Assembly: GCA_018814045.1 (NCBI GenBank)
Contig: JAHJAR010000200.1
Coordinates: 1-61,612 of the forward strand
Direction of reading: 5' to 3'
DNA: 61,612 nt
Source: Planctomycetota bacterium
GTDB lineage: Bacteria > Planctomycetota > Phycisphaerae > UBA1845 > Fen-1342
The translations under genes and the position numbers were made by a program. Within the stretch, counting starts at the first letter, position 1. Every line of letters starts with the position of its first letter. Below the pieces are notes generated by a model, which saw only the letters and a program-made list of their open reading frames with translations, searched no databases and was not told the origin of the DNA. This document shows, one piece after another, positions 1 to 8,990 of the stretch.

Positions 1-1087
1 CCGCCGCGAACCAGCGCCGCAGCACCTGCTCGGCCATCTTGCTCCGGGGTGTGTAGCCGTAGTCTCCGGGCCCGCCGGGGGACGCGGTCCATTCCCACCA
101 GATGATGCCGGCCAATCCCGGGGTGTTGTCCCACGCTTGTAGGAAGGCTTCATACAAGCGCCGTTGTTCTTCGTGCCCTTCGGGCGTGGCCTGCATGTGG
201 TGGTAGTAATTCCAGGGCTCGAGGGCGGCCCCCGACTGACTGCACCACCCGACTTCGGTCAGCACGATCGGCTTGCCCACCGCGCGTTGCCAACGCATGA
301 TCTCATCGCGAATCGGCTTCCAGCGGGAGACAATCTCGGCCACCGTCGGGTTCTTCCGGTCAGCCAGCTTGTAATAACTGGTCATGCCGACAAAATCGAG
401 CTTGTCCCAGAACTGAATGGGCTTGTAGTGGTCCCAGTTGGCCGAGTAGCCCAGCCGGCCGCGCGGGTAGTGCTCGCGGGCCAACTCGATGGTTTTCACC
501 CACTGGGCCGTCTGCTTCTCGGTGCTCACCAGTTCCGAACCGATGATGAACGCCTCGGCCTCGCCGTCCCGTGCAATGTCGGCAAAGTGGGCCACGAATT
601 CGCGGTATTGGCGCCACCAATCGCCCCAGTCGGGCGGTTCGATCACGCCCCGCCACTCGCTGCCGCGCGGGTGCGAAAGCAGTATGATCGGCATGACAAT
701 CACTTTCAGGCCGAGCTGGCGCGCGTCGCGAATGATGGCCTTGAAATCTTCGGGGGCGGGAGTCTTGCGCGCATCGATGAAGAGGGCCTGCGACTTGGCG
801 TGCTCCATCAGGCCAGCGGAGCTCAAGAGGACCGTGTCCGCCCCCAACCCAACCACCTCGCGCAACAGCACGCCATACGCCTCGACGGGCGAAAAACCGG
901 TCTGCATCTGGATCGCCAGCCCGCGGTAGTCGAGCGCAGCGCTGCCCGTGTAGCTCGGCGCGCTCGCCGCCCCGCTTGGCGGCGGATCGTCCGGCGCCGT
1001 GCACGCCGGTGTCGAGCCGATCGCGAGGATTCCCGCCGCCAGGATCACGGCGACCACGGCCACAATGCCACTGTTTTTGACGTTCAT
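1..1087 (-). CDS. GH113-like glycoside hydrolase (C-terminus cut by window edge)
   Basis: The minus-strand frame opens at ATG 1087 and is still open at base 1, so the C-terminus is missing. The start overlaps the stop of the upstream phosphodiesterase gene (ATGA), which suggests translational coupling. The product begins with a hydrophobic export signal ending near Cys29 (STPAC), possibly a lipobox. A TIM-barrel sequence follows, with IGSELVSTEKQ around residue 185 and YSANWDHYK shortly after; LTEVGW lies around residue 278 and WWEWTA near the break. These resemble the GH113 beta-mannanase family and related GTA-TIM proteins. Glu185 and Glu278 are the likely acid/base and nucleophile. Secreted polysaccharide hydrolysis is inferred; the substrate is not certain. 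Confidence 0.75.
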   Translation of the reverse strand, partial: MNVKNSGIVAVVAVILAAGILAIGSTPACTAPDDPPPSGAASAPSYTGSAALDYRGLAIQMQTGFSPVEAYGVLLREVVGLGADTVLLSSAGLMEHAKSQALFIDARKTPAPEDFKAIIRDARQLGLKVIVMPIILLSHPRGSEWRGVIEPPDWGDWWRQYREFVAHFADIARDGEAEAFIIGSELVSTEKQTAQWVKTIELAREHYPRGRLGYSANWDHYKPIQFWDKLDFVGMTSYYKLADRKNPTVAEIVSRWKPIRDEIMRWQRAVGKPIVLTEVGWCSQSGAALEPWNYYHHMQATPEGHEEQRRLYEAFLQAWDNTPGLAGIIWWEWTASPGGPGDYGYTPRSKMAEQVLRRWFAA

Positions 1088-2718
1088 GGTGTCGGGCACA
1101 CGACTTCGGCCCCTAGCGTCTCACATAACGGCAACACCTGGCCATCCAGGTCGTCGTTGCCTTCACCTTCACAGCCCAGCAATTCCAGTAACGTCGGTAC
1201 AACGTCCACCGCCCGGCCGAAGGCAAGCGTGCCGCCGGCTTCGATGCCCGGCCCGGCAAACATCATCGGAATGCAGACTTCATCCCGATGCAGACCGCCA
1301 TGCCCTCCCCGTTCCGGGTCAAAGCTGTAGCCGGGAGCCAAGAATAGCATCGTCTGCCCAACACGTGGTGAACGCAAGAGCGGCCCCAGATGTGGCACCA
1401 GGTCCGGGTACGTCTGGCCCGCCGTGGCCCGCAGCCACGCCCGTTCGTGGTGGAAGCCGGCGGCGACGAATTGGCCCAGTGCGGCATCTTCAAGATACCC
1501 GCAGACATCGTCCGGCAGCGGGATGTAACGGTACTCGGGTCCCTCGGGGCCCGTCCGCCGGGCAATCCGTGACATACCACGGCGATTGCGCAGCGCAATT
1601 TCGTTCTCGGCCAGGGCATAGACGACCATATCCACACCCGGCAGGTCCCACAAGTGGGCACCGCTCGGCGGATCCTCTAGCAGCGCCCGCACGCTATCCG
1701 GCTCGGGGACGCTGTCCCAGCCGACGGCTCCGGCGAAGTGCACATTTGCAAACCGCCCCGAGCCGTAGGCCACAACCGTGTCGAAACGACCGAAGTAGCG
1801 CTTCCGCTGGGCCATCGAGCCGTCCTGGATCGGCTTGTCGGTCACCGCCCGCCCCCACTCCTTACGCAGGAAGCCGGTCAGATCGACCCGCTCCTCGACA
1901 TCGACCATCCCGTGGTCGCTGACAAAGACCAGGTAGGTCGTCTCGACCAGCCCCTCGCGCTCCAGCCAGTCGCAGACCCGGCCAATCTGGTGATCGACGT
2001 GTTCTACTGCCTCACGGTAACGCCGCGACGACGCCCCATGGAGGTGCCCGATCGAGTCTCCGCCGGGGAAGTAGCACGTCAGCAGCGTTGGCCATTCCCG
2101 CCGGGAGTTTGCCCAGCGCGCCACGCGTTCGATCGTCGTCGCAGTGAGCTTGTCGACGGCGGTATAGTTGCCGAAGAACCACATCGTCCCGGAGACCGCC
2201 CAATTGGCGAAGTTGTGTGTGACGCCGCGCTTGATCGCGTTCTGGATGCTGGCAGTCGCGGCGGGCTGGAGACGCTCGTAGATCGTGGGCTGCGCGAAGT
2301 CGCCGTTGACGGCGCGGTAGTGCTTGATCACGCCGTAGTTGCGGTGGAGTCGGGCCTCGCGATCGAACCACCTGTTTCCGGGAACGTTGTGCGTGGCGGG
2401 TGTGAGCCCGGTCGCGTAGGTGGTCAGCACGCCGTACGTTATGGTCGGGAAGACTGTCACCGCGTGCTGGACGGTTGTACCGCCGGCGACGAATCGCCTC
2501 TGAATATTAGGCAGCCAACCCGCGCGACAGCCCTGCCGCAACAGGTCGACCGAAACACCGTCGGCGATGAATAACAAGGCGCCGCGTGCTGGACGTTCGA
2601 CCTCCGCGTGCAAGCGGGTACGCAGCGGGCCCCCCGGTCCACAGCCGAGCAACACGAGCTGGCCCGTGGCAATGAGCACTAGCCCTACAAGCCGGCTGAC
2701 GAGGATTCGTGATCGCAA
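1084..2718 (-). CDS. Type I phosphodiesterase / nucleotide pyrophosphatase family lipoprotein
   Basis: This alkaline-phosphatase-superfamily hydrolase carries the expected metal-binding and nucleophile motifs: FIADGVSVD near the N-terminus, FPTITYG (Thr nucleophile region), GGDSIGHLHG, VSDHGM and GGHGGLHRDE near the C-terminus. The frame can extend to TTG 2808, but the first residues there are arginine-rich and not signal-like. TTG 2718 has GAGG about 10 bases upstream and gives a 544-residue protein. Its N-terminus is a hydrophobic signal with lipobox LVLLGC. It probably cleaves phosphodiester or pyrophosphate bonds outside the cytoplasm. It is coupled by 4 bases to the downstream glycoside hydrolase. 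The substrate cannot be named from sequence. Confidence 0.85.
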   Translation of the reverse strand: MRSRILVSRLVGLVLIATGQLVLLGCGPGGPLRTRLHAEVERPARGALLFIADGVSVDLLRQGCRAGWLPNIQRRFVAGGTTVQHAVTVFPTITYGVLTTYATGLTPATHNVPGNRWFDREARLHRNYGVIKHYRAVNGDFAQPTIYERLQPAATASIQNAIKRGVTHNFANWAVSGTMWFFGNYTAVDKLTATTIERVARWANSRREWPTLLTCYFPGGDSIGHLHGASSRRYREAVEHVDHQIGRVCDWLEREGLVETTYLVFVSDHGMVDVEERVDLTGFLRKEWGRAVTDKPIQDGSMAQRKRYFGRFDTVVAYGSGRFANVHFAGAVGWDSVPEPDSVRALLEDPPSGAHLWDLPGVDMVVYALAENEIALRNRRGMSRIARRTGPEGPEYRYIPLPDDVCGYLEDAALGQFVAAGFHHERAWLRATAGQTYPDLVPHLGPLLRSPRVGQTMLFLAPGYSFDPERGGHGGLHRDEVCIPMMFAGPGIEAGGTLAFGRAVDVVPTLLELLGCEGEGNDDLDGQVLPLCETLGAEVVCPTP

Positions 2719-2919
2719 GAGTGTGGTTCCTCGCGTTGTGAGGCGCTGGCCAGCCGCGCGGACCGACCGCTCGGATAAGCAGCACGGTCGGGCGGCCGCG
2801 GGGCACAAGTTACCCGCCCGGCCGGCTTGTTTCCAGCCCGGGCCGCGTTATAGTGGCGTTTCTGTGTCCGCCGGACCGGACACTGAAGCTGCACAGGCGT
2901 GGGTGCGATGGAGAACGTC

Positions 2920-3087
2920 ATGAAGCGGCGCGCACGGAATTGCGCCGTGCTGATCGCCACCGGCGGTGTGGTTCTGCAGGTGGCGAGTTGCACGGACGCA
3001 GTTGGCACACTGCTCGTGCAGTTGGCTGCGCGCGAAGCAGTCAATTGCTTCTTGGCGCAGTTGGCCAGCCTGTTGGGCACGGCCTGA
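2920..3087 (+). CDS. Small secreted or lipid-anchored protein, unknown function
   Basis: This 55-residue product is MKRRARNC followed by a hydrophobic stretch and a cysteine in VLQVASC, so it is either a short lipoprotein or a signal-peptide protein. A GGAG lies six bases before ATG 2920, which decides this start over ATG 2908 and GTG 2899. The remaining ~30 residues are Ala/Leu-rich with one more cysteine (EAVNCFLAQL). It is divergent from the phosphodiesterase gene. I do not recognise the family. Coding status rests on the start context and signal-like N-terminus only. Confidence 0.5.
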   Translation: MKRRARNCAVLIATGGVVLQVASCTDAVGTLLVQLAAREAVNCFLAQLASLLGTA

Positions 3088-3249
3088 CCACGGCCGGCGG
3101 GGTAACCCAAGCCGGGCGGCGGCAGGGGTGTGACGGCAGTAGTCGTCGTCGTCAGGTGGCGCGTGCATGACGACACTGGCACACAGTGGTTCCTTCGTAG
3201 CTCGCGGAGGCGCAGCAGCGCCGAATTGGATCGTCAGGAGCGTAATGCG

Positions 3250-3882
3250 GTGAGAGCTTATTTCCGCAACATCTACAAGGCCATCACAACCATCATGATC
3301 GGGATGCGCATCACCCTGCGCTACAACCTGGCCAAGACGGTCACGGTGCAGTATCCCGACGTCCCCCCGACGCTGCAACCGCGCTTCCGCGGTTTCCACT
3401 ACTACGAGATCGAGAAGTGCATCGCCTGCGACATGTGCGCCAAGGCCTGCCCGATCGACTGCATCTACATCGAGAAGACCGGCCCGCGCAAGATCGACAA
3501 GGCCAGCAACGTGGCCAACGGCGGAGCCATCACGCGCTACGCCATCGACTACGCCAAGTGCATGTTCTGCGGCTTGTGCACCGAGCCCTGCCCAACTGAA
3601 TGTATCCACATGGGCGACAACCACGATCTGTCCGCCTACGACCGCGGCAGCCTGCTGATCGAGTTCACCGAACTCGCGCGGGATGGCCTGCAAACCCCCC
3701 CGCCGCTCTGGCTCCAACGCAAACGCCTGCCGGCCTGGGCTGAGGACACCCGACGGCGCTGGGAAGAGCGGGCGGCCCCGGTGCGCGAGAAGATGCTCAC
3801 GGCCTTGGTCGAGACAGAAATCCCAAAAGCCAAGAAGCCAGCGACCAAGAAGACGGACGGCGACGAGACGAAGGACGCCTAA
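3250..3882 (+). CDS. nuoI: NADH-quinone oxidoreductase subunit I
   Basis: NuoI is the peripheral-arm subunit of complex I that carries clusters N6a and N6b between the NADH module and quinone. Both ferredoxin-type 4Fe-4S motifs are intact: CIACDMCAKACPIDC and CMFCGLCTEPCPTEC. GTG 3250 is preferred because AGGAG lies nine bases upstream and the protein then starts VRAYFRNIYKA, giving 210 residues; codons further upstream look non-coding. The C-terminus has a lysine-rich tail (AKKPATKKTDGDE). The TAA stop lies within the left end of a palindromic element. nuoA and nuoB follow, but no other nuo genes are nearby. Confidence 0.93.
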   Translation: MRAYFRNIYKAITTIMIGMRITLRYNLAKTVTVQYPDVPPTLQPRFRGFHYYEIEKCIACDMCAKACPIDCIYIEKTGPRKIDKASNVANGGAITRYAIDYAKCMFCGLCTEPCPTECIHMGDNHDLSAYDRGSLLIEFTELARDGLQTPPPLWLQRKRLPAWAEDTRRRWEERAAPVREKMLTALVETEIPKAKKPATKKTDGDETKDA

Positions 3883-4031
3883 CGTTGTGTCTCACAAACA
3901 GTGTGACGAATGGCAATCTGAGCCGCGACCGTAAGAGAGCGGTTGCGTCGGCTTGTCCACGGTTCTCCACGCAACCGCTCCCTTACGGTCGCGGCTCGGA
4001 GTGTCGCGCTGATCGTGAGGCACAACACTAG
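3879..4031. repeat. Palindromic MITE-like element, copy 1 (family A)
   Basis: The ends form an imperfect inverted repeat: CTAACGTTGTGTCTCAC on the left and, read in reverse complement, CTAGTGTTGTGCCTCAC on the right. Inside is a long hairpin whose arms are GAGCCGCGACCGTAAG (from ~3920) and its complement CTTACGGTCGCGGCTC (~3980). The same architecture recurs at 60371-60521. No transposase is present. The element fills the nuoI-nuoA gap, and its left terminus contains the TAA stop of nuoI. Confidence 0.8.
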
Positions 4032-4064
4032 CACGAGTCTAGCAGCCAGGAGCATAGATACGCG

Positions 4065-4487
4065 ATGTTAGCTCAGATCGTTACGACACCCGCCGCGACA
4101 TTACAGGGCCTGCTGGTGTTCATCATCGCCGGCCTGGTGATGGTGCTCGGCGGCTTGGGGGTCGGCGCGCTGGTGCGCCGGCGACTCTACCACCCGGTCA
4201 AGGCCGCGACATACGAGTGCGGCGAGCCCGCGATCGGGCAGAGTTGGCTGCAATTCGACCTGCGTTTCTATGTCGTCGCGCTGGTCTTCGTGATCTTCGA
4301 CATCGAGATCGCGTTGTTCTATCCCTGGGCCGTGGTCTACAAGGCCGCCGGGCTGGCCGGTCTGTGGGACATGCTGTTCTTCTTCGCCGTGCTGGTAGTC
4401 GGATACCTGTACCTGTGGCGCTTTGGGTACTTGGATTGGGTGCGTTCGCTCAGCGCCCAGGAACGCGGCCGCCAGCGCGAAAGCTGA
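4065..4487 (+). CDS. nuoA: NADH-quinone oxidoreductase subunit A
   Basis: NuoA is a small membrane subunit of complex I near the quinone-binding junction. The 140-residue protein has three hydrophobic segments (about 15-35, 75-98 and 106-126). It carries the family signature YECGEPAIGQSWLQFDLRFYVVAL and the acidic FVIFDIEIALFYPW region; only these short parts are quoted as landmarks. AGGAG precedes ATG 4065 by about 13 bases. It lies 74 bases before nuoB and behind a palindromic element that separates it from nuoI. Confidence 0.93.
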   Translation: MLAQIVTTPAATLQGLLVFIIAGLVMVLGGLGVGALVRRRLYHPVKAATYECGEPAIGQSWLQFDLRFYVVALVFVIFDIEIALFYPWAVVYKAAGLAGLWDMLFFFAVLVVGYLYLWRFGYLDWVRSLSAQERGRQRES

Positions 4488-4560
4488 CCGGGCGCGGACA
4501 AAACGGGAGACGCGCGGCGGTGTGTGAGCCGATGCCAAGCGGCGACGACTGAGGTGAAGT

Positions 4561-5070
4561 GTGAGCTGGATTGAGAACCGCTTCGAAGACAACCTGATCA
4601 TCACGAGCCTGGACTGGGCGATCAACTGGGCTCGCAAAAGCAGCATCTGGCCCCTGACCTTCGGGATCGCCTGTTGCGCGATCGAGATGATGGCCACCGG
4701 TGCCAGCCGCTTCGATATCGACCGTTTCGGGGCCGGGGCCTATCGCCCCACACCGCGCCAGGCCGACCTGATGATCGTGGCCGGCACGGTGACCTACAAG
4801 ATGGCCTCGCGCATCCTGCGTTTGTACCAACAGATGCCCGAGCCCAAGTTTGTCATCGCCATGGGGGCCTGCACGATAGGCGGCGGCCCCTACTACAAGC
4901 ACGGCTACCACGTCGTCAAAGGCGTGGACCTGATCGTCCCGGTCGACGTCTACGTCCCCGGCTGCCCCCCCCGCCCCGAAGCCCTGCTCGAAGGCCTGAT
5001 GCGGCTCCAGGACAAGATCATGCACAACACCATCGCCAAAGAACCGCGCCCGCAACCGACGGTGGCGTAA
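4561..5070 (+). CDS. nuoB: NADH-quinone oxidoreductase subunit B
   Basis: NuoB holds cluster N2, the last iron-sulfur centre before quinone. Its cysteine ligands are visible as [11 protein letters not shown] (tandem Cys), GACTIGGG and VPGCPPRPE. The 169-residue length is normal. The start is GTG 4561, preceded by GAGGTGAA. It ends the partial nuo cluster. The remaining complex I genes (C-H, J-N) are not downstream, where rsmA follows after repeat-rich spacer DNA. Confidence 0.94.
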   Translation: MSWIENRFEDNLIITSLDWAINWARKSSIWPLTFGIACCAIEMMATGASRFDIDRFGAGAYRPTPRQADLMIVAGTVTYKMASRILRLYQQMPEPKFVIAMGACTIGGGPYYKHGYHVVKGVDLIVPVDVYVPGCPPRPEALLEGLMRLQDKIMHNTIAKEPRPQPTVA

Positions 5071-5201
5071 CGTCCAAAGAGCCAAGCGAACTCCCTACGG
5101 CGCCACCTCCGCGTGCTGCTAGCCCGTTCGCGTCTCGTCCCACAACAGCAGGAGACACTCGGATGAGTTGGTGTTGAGGACAAAGGCCTCAGCGGGAGTA
5201 G

Positions 5202-5359
5202 CCGGGGGCCAGCGCAGCGCCGCCCCCGGGCAGCGGGCGCTCGAAGGCGCGCGACCCTGAAAGGGTCGTCTTGCTGGTCATGCACCCGGCCAAGCCGACC
5301 CCTTCAGGGTTGGACTCACGGGCCCCGCCATCCGTGGGCGTCGCTGCGCTCGCCCACGG
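5202..5359. repeat. Cluster of three inverted repeats between nuoB and rsmA
   Basis: The 372-base spacer 5071-5442 holds no gene. It contains three successive hairpins: CCGGGGGC at 5202-5209 with GCCCCCGG at 5222-5229; ACCCTGAAAGGGTCG at 5254-5268 with CGACCCCTTCAGGGT at 5297-5311; and CCGTGGGCG at 5332-5340 with CGCCCACGG at 5351-5359. No T-tract follows, so these are better read as dispersed palindromic repeats than as intrinsic terminators. Confidence 0.65.
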
Positions 5360-5442
5360 CTACCGAAGTGCACCCCGTGGGTTGCGACGCAACCCTCGCT
5401 CATCCTTGCATCCAGGGCCGCCAGCGACCACCATCAGCAGCC

Positions 5443-6321
5443 ATGGCCGGACAAACACAATCCGAGATTCGCGCGCTGCTGGCGGCAGCCGGGCTGGCAC
5501 CGCAGCATCGCTTCGGCCAGAACTTCCTGATCGATCTGAACCTGCTGCGTAAGCTGGTTGCCGCCGCCCAGTTGTGCCCGGCGGACGTGGTGCTCGAAGT
5601 GGGCGCCGGCACGGGTTCTCTGACCGAAGTGCTGCTGGAGAGTGGGGGCCACGTCATCGCCGTGGAGATCGACCGCGGTTTGCAGCGGATTCTCCGCGAG
5701 CGCCTCGGCGCGCACCCGCGCTGCACGCTGGTCCAGGCCGACGCGCTCGCCGCCAAACACGAAGTACACCCGCTCGTACTCGGGCTACTGCACGAGCACA
5801 CGCCGCAGGCCGGCGGAGCCCGCAAGCTGGTCGCCAACCTCCCCTACCAGATCGCCACGCCGCTGGTGATGGAACTCCTGTACGCCGAGCCACGGCTGAC
5901 GCGTCTGGTCTGCACAATCCAGAAGGAGGTCGGCCAACGGCTGTCCGCCGCGCCAGGCAGCGGTAGTTACGGTCCCGTATCGGTGATCACCCAGACGCTG
6001 GCCGACGTGGAGTTGCTCGCCATCGCGCCAGCGACGGCGTTCTGGCCGCGGCCCCAGGTGGAATCGGTAATGCTGGCGCTCACGCCCAAACCGGCGGAGC
6101 AAGTCGAAGTGGATGACGTCGGCGGCTTCGTTCGCTTCGTGCACCGGGCCTTCCGACACCGCCGCAAAATGCTGCGCCGCCTGGTGCGCGACTGGGAACC
6201 GCTCGACGCCCTGGCGCTGTTCCAGCGCGCGGGTGTCAATCCCGATGCGCGGCCGGAGCAGTTGGCCCCGCCCGTCTGGCGAGTGTTTCACCGGGCGTTC
6301 CAGCAGACTGAGCCGCGATGA
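5443..6321 (+). CDS. rsmA: 16S rRNA (adenine(1518)-N6/adenine(1519)-N6)-dimethyltransferase
   Basis: RsmA (KsgA) dimethylates two adjacent adenines near the 3' end of 16S rRNA during small-subunit maturation. The order of motifs is standard: HRFGQNFLIDLNLL near the N-terminus, the SAM-binding VLEVGAGTGSLT, acidic VIAVEID, and the catalytic NLPYQIATPLVMELL (NxPY type). ATG 5443 is chosen because the protein then begins MAGQTQSEIRALLAAAGL like the family, giving 292 residues; an upstream extension to 5368 is repeat DNA. Its 3' end overlaps the convergent lipoprotein gene by 86 bases. Confidence 0.95.
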   Translation: MAGQTQSEIRALLAAAGLAPQHRFGQNFLIDLNLLRKLVAAAQLCPADVVLEVGAGTGSLTEVLLESGGHVIAVEIDRGLQRILRERLGAHPRCTLVQADALAAKHEVHPLVLGLLHEHTPQAGGARKLVANLPYQIATPLVMELLYAEPRLTRLVCTIQKEVGQRLSAAPGSGSYGPVSVITQTLADVELLAIAPATAFWPRPQVESVMLALTPKPAEQVEVDDVGGFVRFVHRAFRHRRKMLRRLVRDWEPLDALALFQRAGVNPDARPEQLAPPVWRVFHRAFQQTEPR

Positions 6322-7033
6322 CATGGCGTGAGATCTCGGCCTGCACGAAGGCGGGGCTGGTCGAGTCGGTGTGGCCGCCGTAGTAGCCGTACCGCTTGTA
6401 TTCCGGGCGCCAGCAGACGTTGACCACTCGCGCACTGCCCCCGGGCGCGTGCAGGCCGACGGCGCCGGCGCCGTCCTTGCCGAAGACGCCGTCGATAGTC
6501 CCGAAGATCTTCATGGGTCCAGCCAGGACCGGGTCGTTGGGTGAATAGTAGTTGTAGATCCGCCCCTTGACGCGCCGCAGGGCCTTACTGACGTCATACT
6601 CGTGCCACAGACTAGACCCCAGCAAAACGATGTTATTGACCTCGTAACCCGGCTTCAGATCCTCGAGCGCCCAGATGGCGACGCCGCTGCCGGCCGAGAG
6701 TCCGATCAGGCTCACCTCGCGGCCCGGGTATTGGTCGATGAATTGCTCGATCGCGCGCGCCAGGCGCGTACCGCCCAGGCGGGCGTTGAACCGCAGGGCC
6801 TGGTCGATTGCAGGATTGAACGAGACCGTCCACATCAGCGTGGCGACCTGGCCACGGTACCCGGCGCGCTCGAGACCTTCCCGCACGCCAGCGTCGCCGA
6901 AGTCGATGTTACCCGCCCCGGGGCAGTAGAACGTCACGCCATACTTCGCCCGGGGGCCGAACGTCGGCGCGCAACCCGCCAACAGCAGCGCACCGAGTAG
7001 ACACACACTGAGCCCAGGAGCCCGGAAACCCAT
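6236..7033 (-). CDS. Alpha/beta-hydrolase-like lipoprotein
   Basis: This 265-residue protein starts with a signal and lipobox (LLLAGC, Cys21), so it should be membrane-anchored outside the cytoplasm. A nucleophile elbow GLSAGSG puts the likely catalytic serine at residue 113. NYYSPNDPVL and GGHTDST further on could supply the acid and histidine of an alpha/beta-hydrolase triad. An AGGGTG lies seven bases before the ATG. The gene is convergent with rsmA and overlaps it by 86 bases. Esterase or lipase-like activity is inferred only from the fold motifs. Confidence 0.75.
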   Translation of the reverse strand: MGFRAPGLSVCLLGALLLAGCAPTFGPRAKYGVTFYCPGAGNIDFGDAGVREGLERAGYRGQVATLMWTVSFNPAIDQALRFNARLGGTRLARAIEQFIDQYPGREVSLIGLSAGSGVAIWALEDLKPGYEVNNIVLLGSSLWHEYDVSKALRRVKGRIYNYYSPNDPVLAGPMKIFGTIDGVFGKDGAGAVGLHAPGGSARVVNVCWRPEYKRYGYYGGHTDSTSPAFVQAEISRHVIAAQSAGTPGETLARRAGPTAPAAHRD

Positions 7034-7199
7034 CGGCTGTCACCCTACCTCCGCGTCCAACCACCGGCGATGTGGTGATTAGCAAACGTCGCCATGTCAG
7101 ACACACGTGGCGCCGCAAGGTCAGCGGCGGAATCCGCCGCCCGTAGCGCGCACCCCCGCCTGCCAGCACCGCTCCGTCGTTGCGATTCCAGCGGGCCGG

Positions 7200-7607
7200 C
7201 TAATCGCGCTGTGGCTCAGCCGCTGCCGCCCGGAAACCCGGAATGCGGATGTTCTCTTGCGGTTTCTCGTCGGGATGGACCGCAAAGACCTCTACGCGGG
7301 CGATGTCCTCGAAGGGCACCACGATCACGTACGCCCCGACCTGGTAGTTCTCGTCCACCGGCGTACACTCAAAAGCCAACGCGCTATTCGTCCCCACGTC
7401 GGCCATCTCTTTCATCTCGTAACTCAGACCATCCTTGAGGTACAAGATGACGCGGGTCTCCAGTGCCTCCCGGTACGTATGAAAGTCCGGCGTCCCGTTG
7501 CCCGCTTTCTTATCGCGGTCCGGGAACTTGTTGGCCGCGCAGCGCTGCTTGGCTTCTTCGATTTGCCGTTGCAGTCCGCCACTATGGAACCAGTCGTAGT
7601 TGAACAT
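7200..7607 (-). CDS. Hypothetical protein, unrecognised
   Basis: This frame gives a 135-residue, mostly polar protein with a patterned segment (YREALETRVILYLKDG, then YVIVVPFEDIARVEVFAV) that looks like an alpha/beta domain. ATG 7607 is preferred over ATG 7679 because GGAG lies seven bases upstream. It also leaves about 80 bases for promoters between this gene and the divergent queG. No signal peptide or known motif is seen. Confidence 0.6.
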   Translation of the reverse strand: MFNYDWFHSGGLQRQIEEAKQRCAANKFPDRDKKAGNGTPDFHTYREALETRVILYLKDGLSYEMKEMADVGTNSALAFECTPVDENYQVGAYVIVVPFEDIARVEVFAVHPDEKPQENIRIPGFRAAAAEPQRD

Positions 7608-7687
7608 GAACGCGCTCCGCGTAGGCGTTTGGCCGCCGGTCCACATCGTCTGTCCTGACGCTTGGTGCACAGGTATCATCGTCCAGC

Positions 7688-8797
7688 ATGACGTCGCTCG
7701 CGAAAACGCGTCTGGTCAAAGCGCTTGCGCTGAACGTCGGTTTCGACCTGGCGGGCGTGACGTCCGCCGGCCGGGTCAGGCACGCCGACTATTATAGGGA
7801 ATGGCTGGCGCGCGGCTACGCCGGTTCGATGGCGTATTTGCGCCGCAACGTCCCACTTCGCCTGGAACCCGCGCGTCTGCTCCCGGGGGCACGGTCGATA
7901 ATCTGCCTGGGGTTGAGCCACCACCACCCGGAGCACACGCCTGCCTTGTCCCCGAGCGCGGTCCCCGACGCGGACCGGGCCGGAGCGGGCCCCCGCGACG
8001 GGTCGCCGCCGGCGGGTCGGCTGGCGCAGTACGCCCGCGGGCGGGACTACCACGTCGTGATGCGACAGATGCTCGCGCAGTATGTGGCCCTATTGCGCCA
8101 GCGGATCGACGAGCCATTCGAAGCCCGCGTTTTCGTGGATACGGGGCCGCTGCTGGAGCGCGATCTGGCCAGCGCCGCCGGCTTGGGCTGGATCGGCAAG
8201 AATACTTGCCTGCTGAACCGCCAACTCGGCTCGTACGTCTTCCTGGCCGAGCTCGTCTGCACTCTCACGCTCGAGCCGGACGAACCATCCCCCGACCAGT
8301 GCGGCAGTTGCCGGCGTTGCCTGGAAGCCTGCCCCACGGGCGCGCTGCGGGCCCCGCATCAACTCGACGCCACGCGCTGCATCTCGTACTTCACGATCGA
8401 GCATCGCGGCCCGGTGCCCGCCGAATTCCATCGACAGATCGGCGAATGGGTGTTCGGGTGCGATATCTGCCAGGAAGTCTGTCCTTACAACGCCACGGCC
8501 CCCGCCGCCACGCTCGCGGAGGTGGCGGAAGACCGTCTGCCTGCGCGGCTCAACTTGTTCCATCTGCTGGGACTGCGCTCCGGGGAGTACCGCCGGCTAA
8601 CCAGGGACTCCGCCACTCGCCGGGCCACACGGAGAATGTGGCGGCGGAACGCGGCCATCGCCGCGGGGAACTCGGCCGCAACCGACGCCGCCATTCGCCA
8701 AGCCCTCGCGACCGCTGCTCGCGACGAGGAACCCGCCCTCCAGCAGGCGGCGCAGGGCGCCTTGGATCGCCTGACAGAACGCCCGCCGACCACCTGA
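7688..8797 (+). CDS. queG: Epoxyqueuosine reductase
   Basis: QueG reduces epoxyqueuosine to queuosine in tRNA, the last step of Q synthesis, using cobalamin and two 4Fe-4S clusters. The cluster motifs are CGSCRRCLEACPTGAL and GCDICQEVCPYN, about 50 residues apart, after a typical N-terminal domain (FDLAGVTSAG) and FVDTGPLLERDLA. The C-terminus holds HEAT-like arginine/alanine-rich helices as in the family. The length of 369 residues is normal. The 5' end is close to the divergent hypothetical gene. No other queuosine genes are in the window. Confidence 0.93.
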   Translation: MTSLAKTRLVKALALNVGFDLAGVTSAGRVRHADYYREWLARGYAGSMAYLRRNVPLRLEPARLLPGARSIICLGLSHHHPEHTPALSPSAVPDADRAGAGPRDGSPPAGRLAQYARGRDYHVVMRQMLAQYVALLRQRIDEPFEARVFVDTGPLLERDLASAAGLGWIGKNTCLLNRQLGSYVFLAELVCTLTLEPDEPSPDQCGSCRRCLEACPTGALRAPHQLDATRCISYFTIEHRGPVPAEFHRQIGEWVFGCDICQEVCPYNATAPAATLAEVAEDRLPARLNLFHLLGLRSGEYRRLTRDSATRRATRRMWRRNAAIAAGNSAATDAAIRQALATAARDEEPALQQAAQGALDRLTERPPTT

Positions 8798-8990
8798 GCA
8801 GAGCAACGACTGCCAGCAGGGGCAGCAGCGCAAGTCGTGGCGTCTGCTGCGCCACCGGGCACCCAGCGACTCAAGACCCCTGCGCTTTCGACCGAACATC
8901 CTTCTAGGCAGTGCGCGCTCCCGGCGCGCGGGATCCGGCCATCTTCAGACGTCCCGCCGACTCGCCTTCGTGGGATGCCGAGGAATGAAC

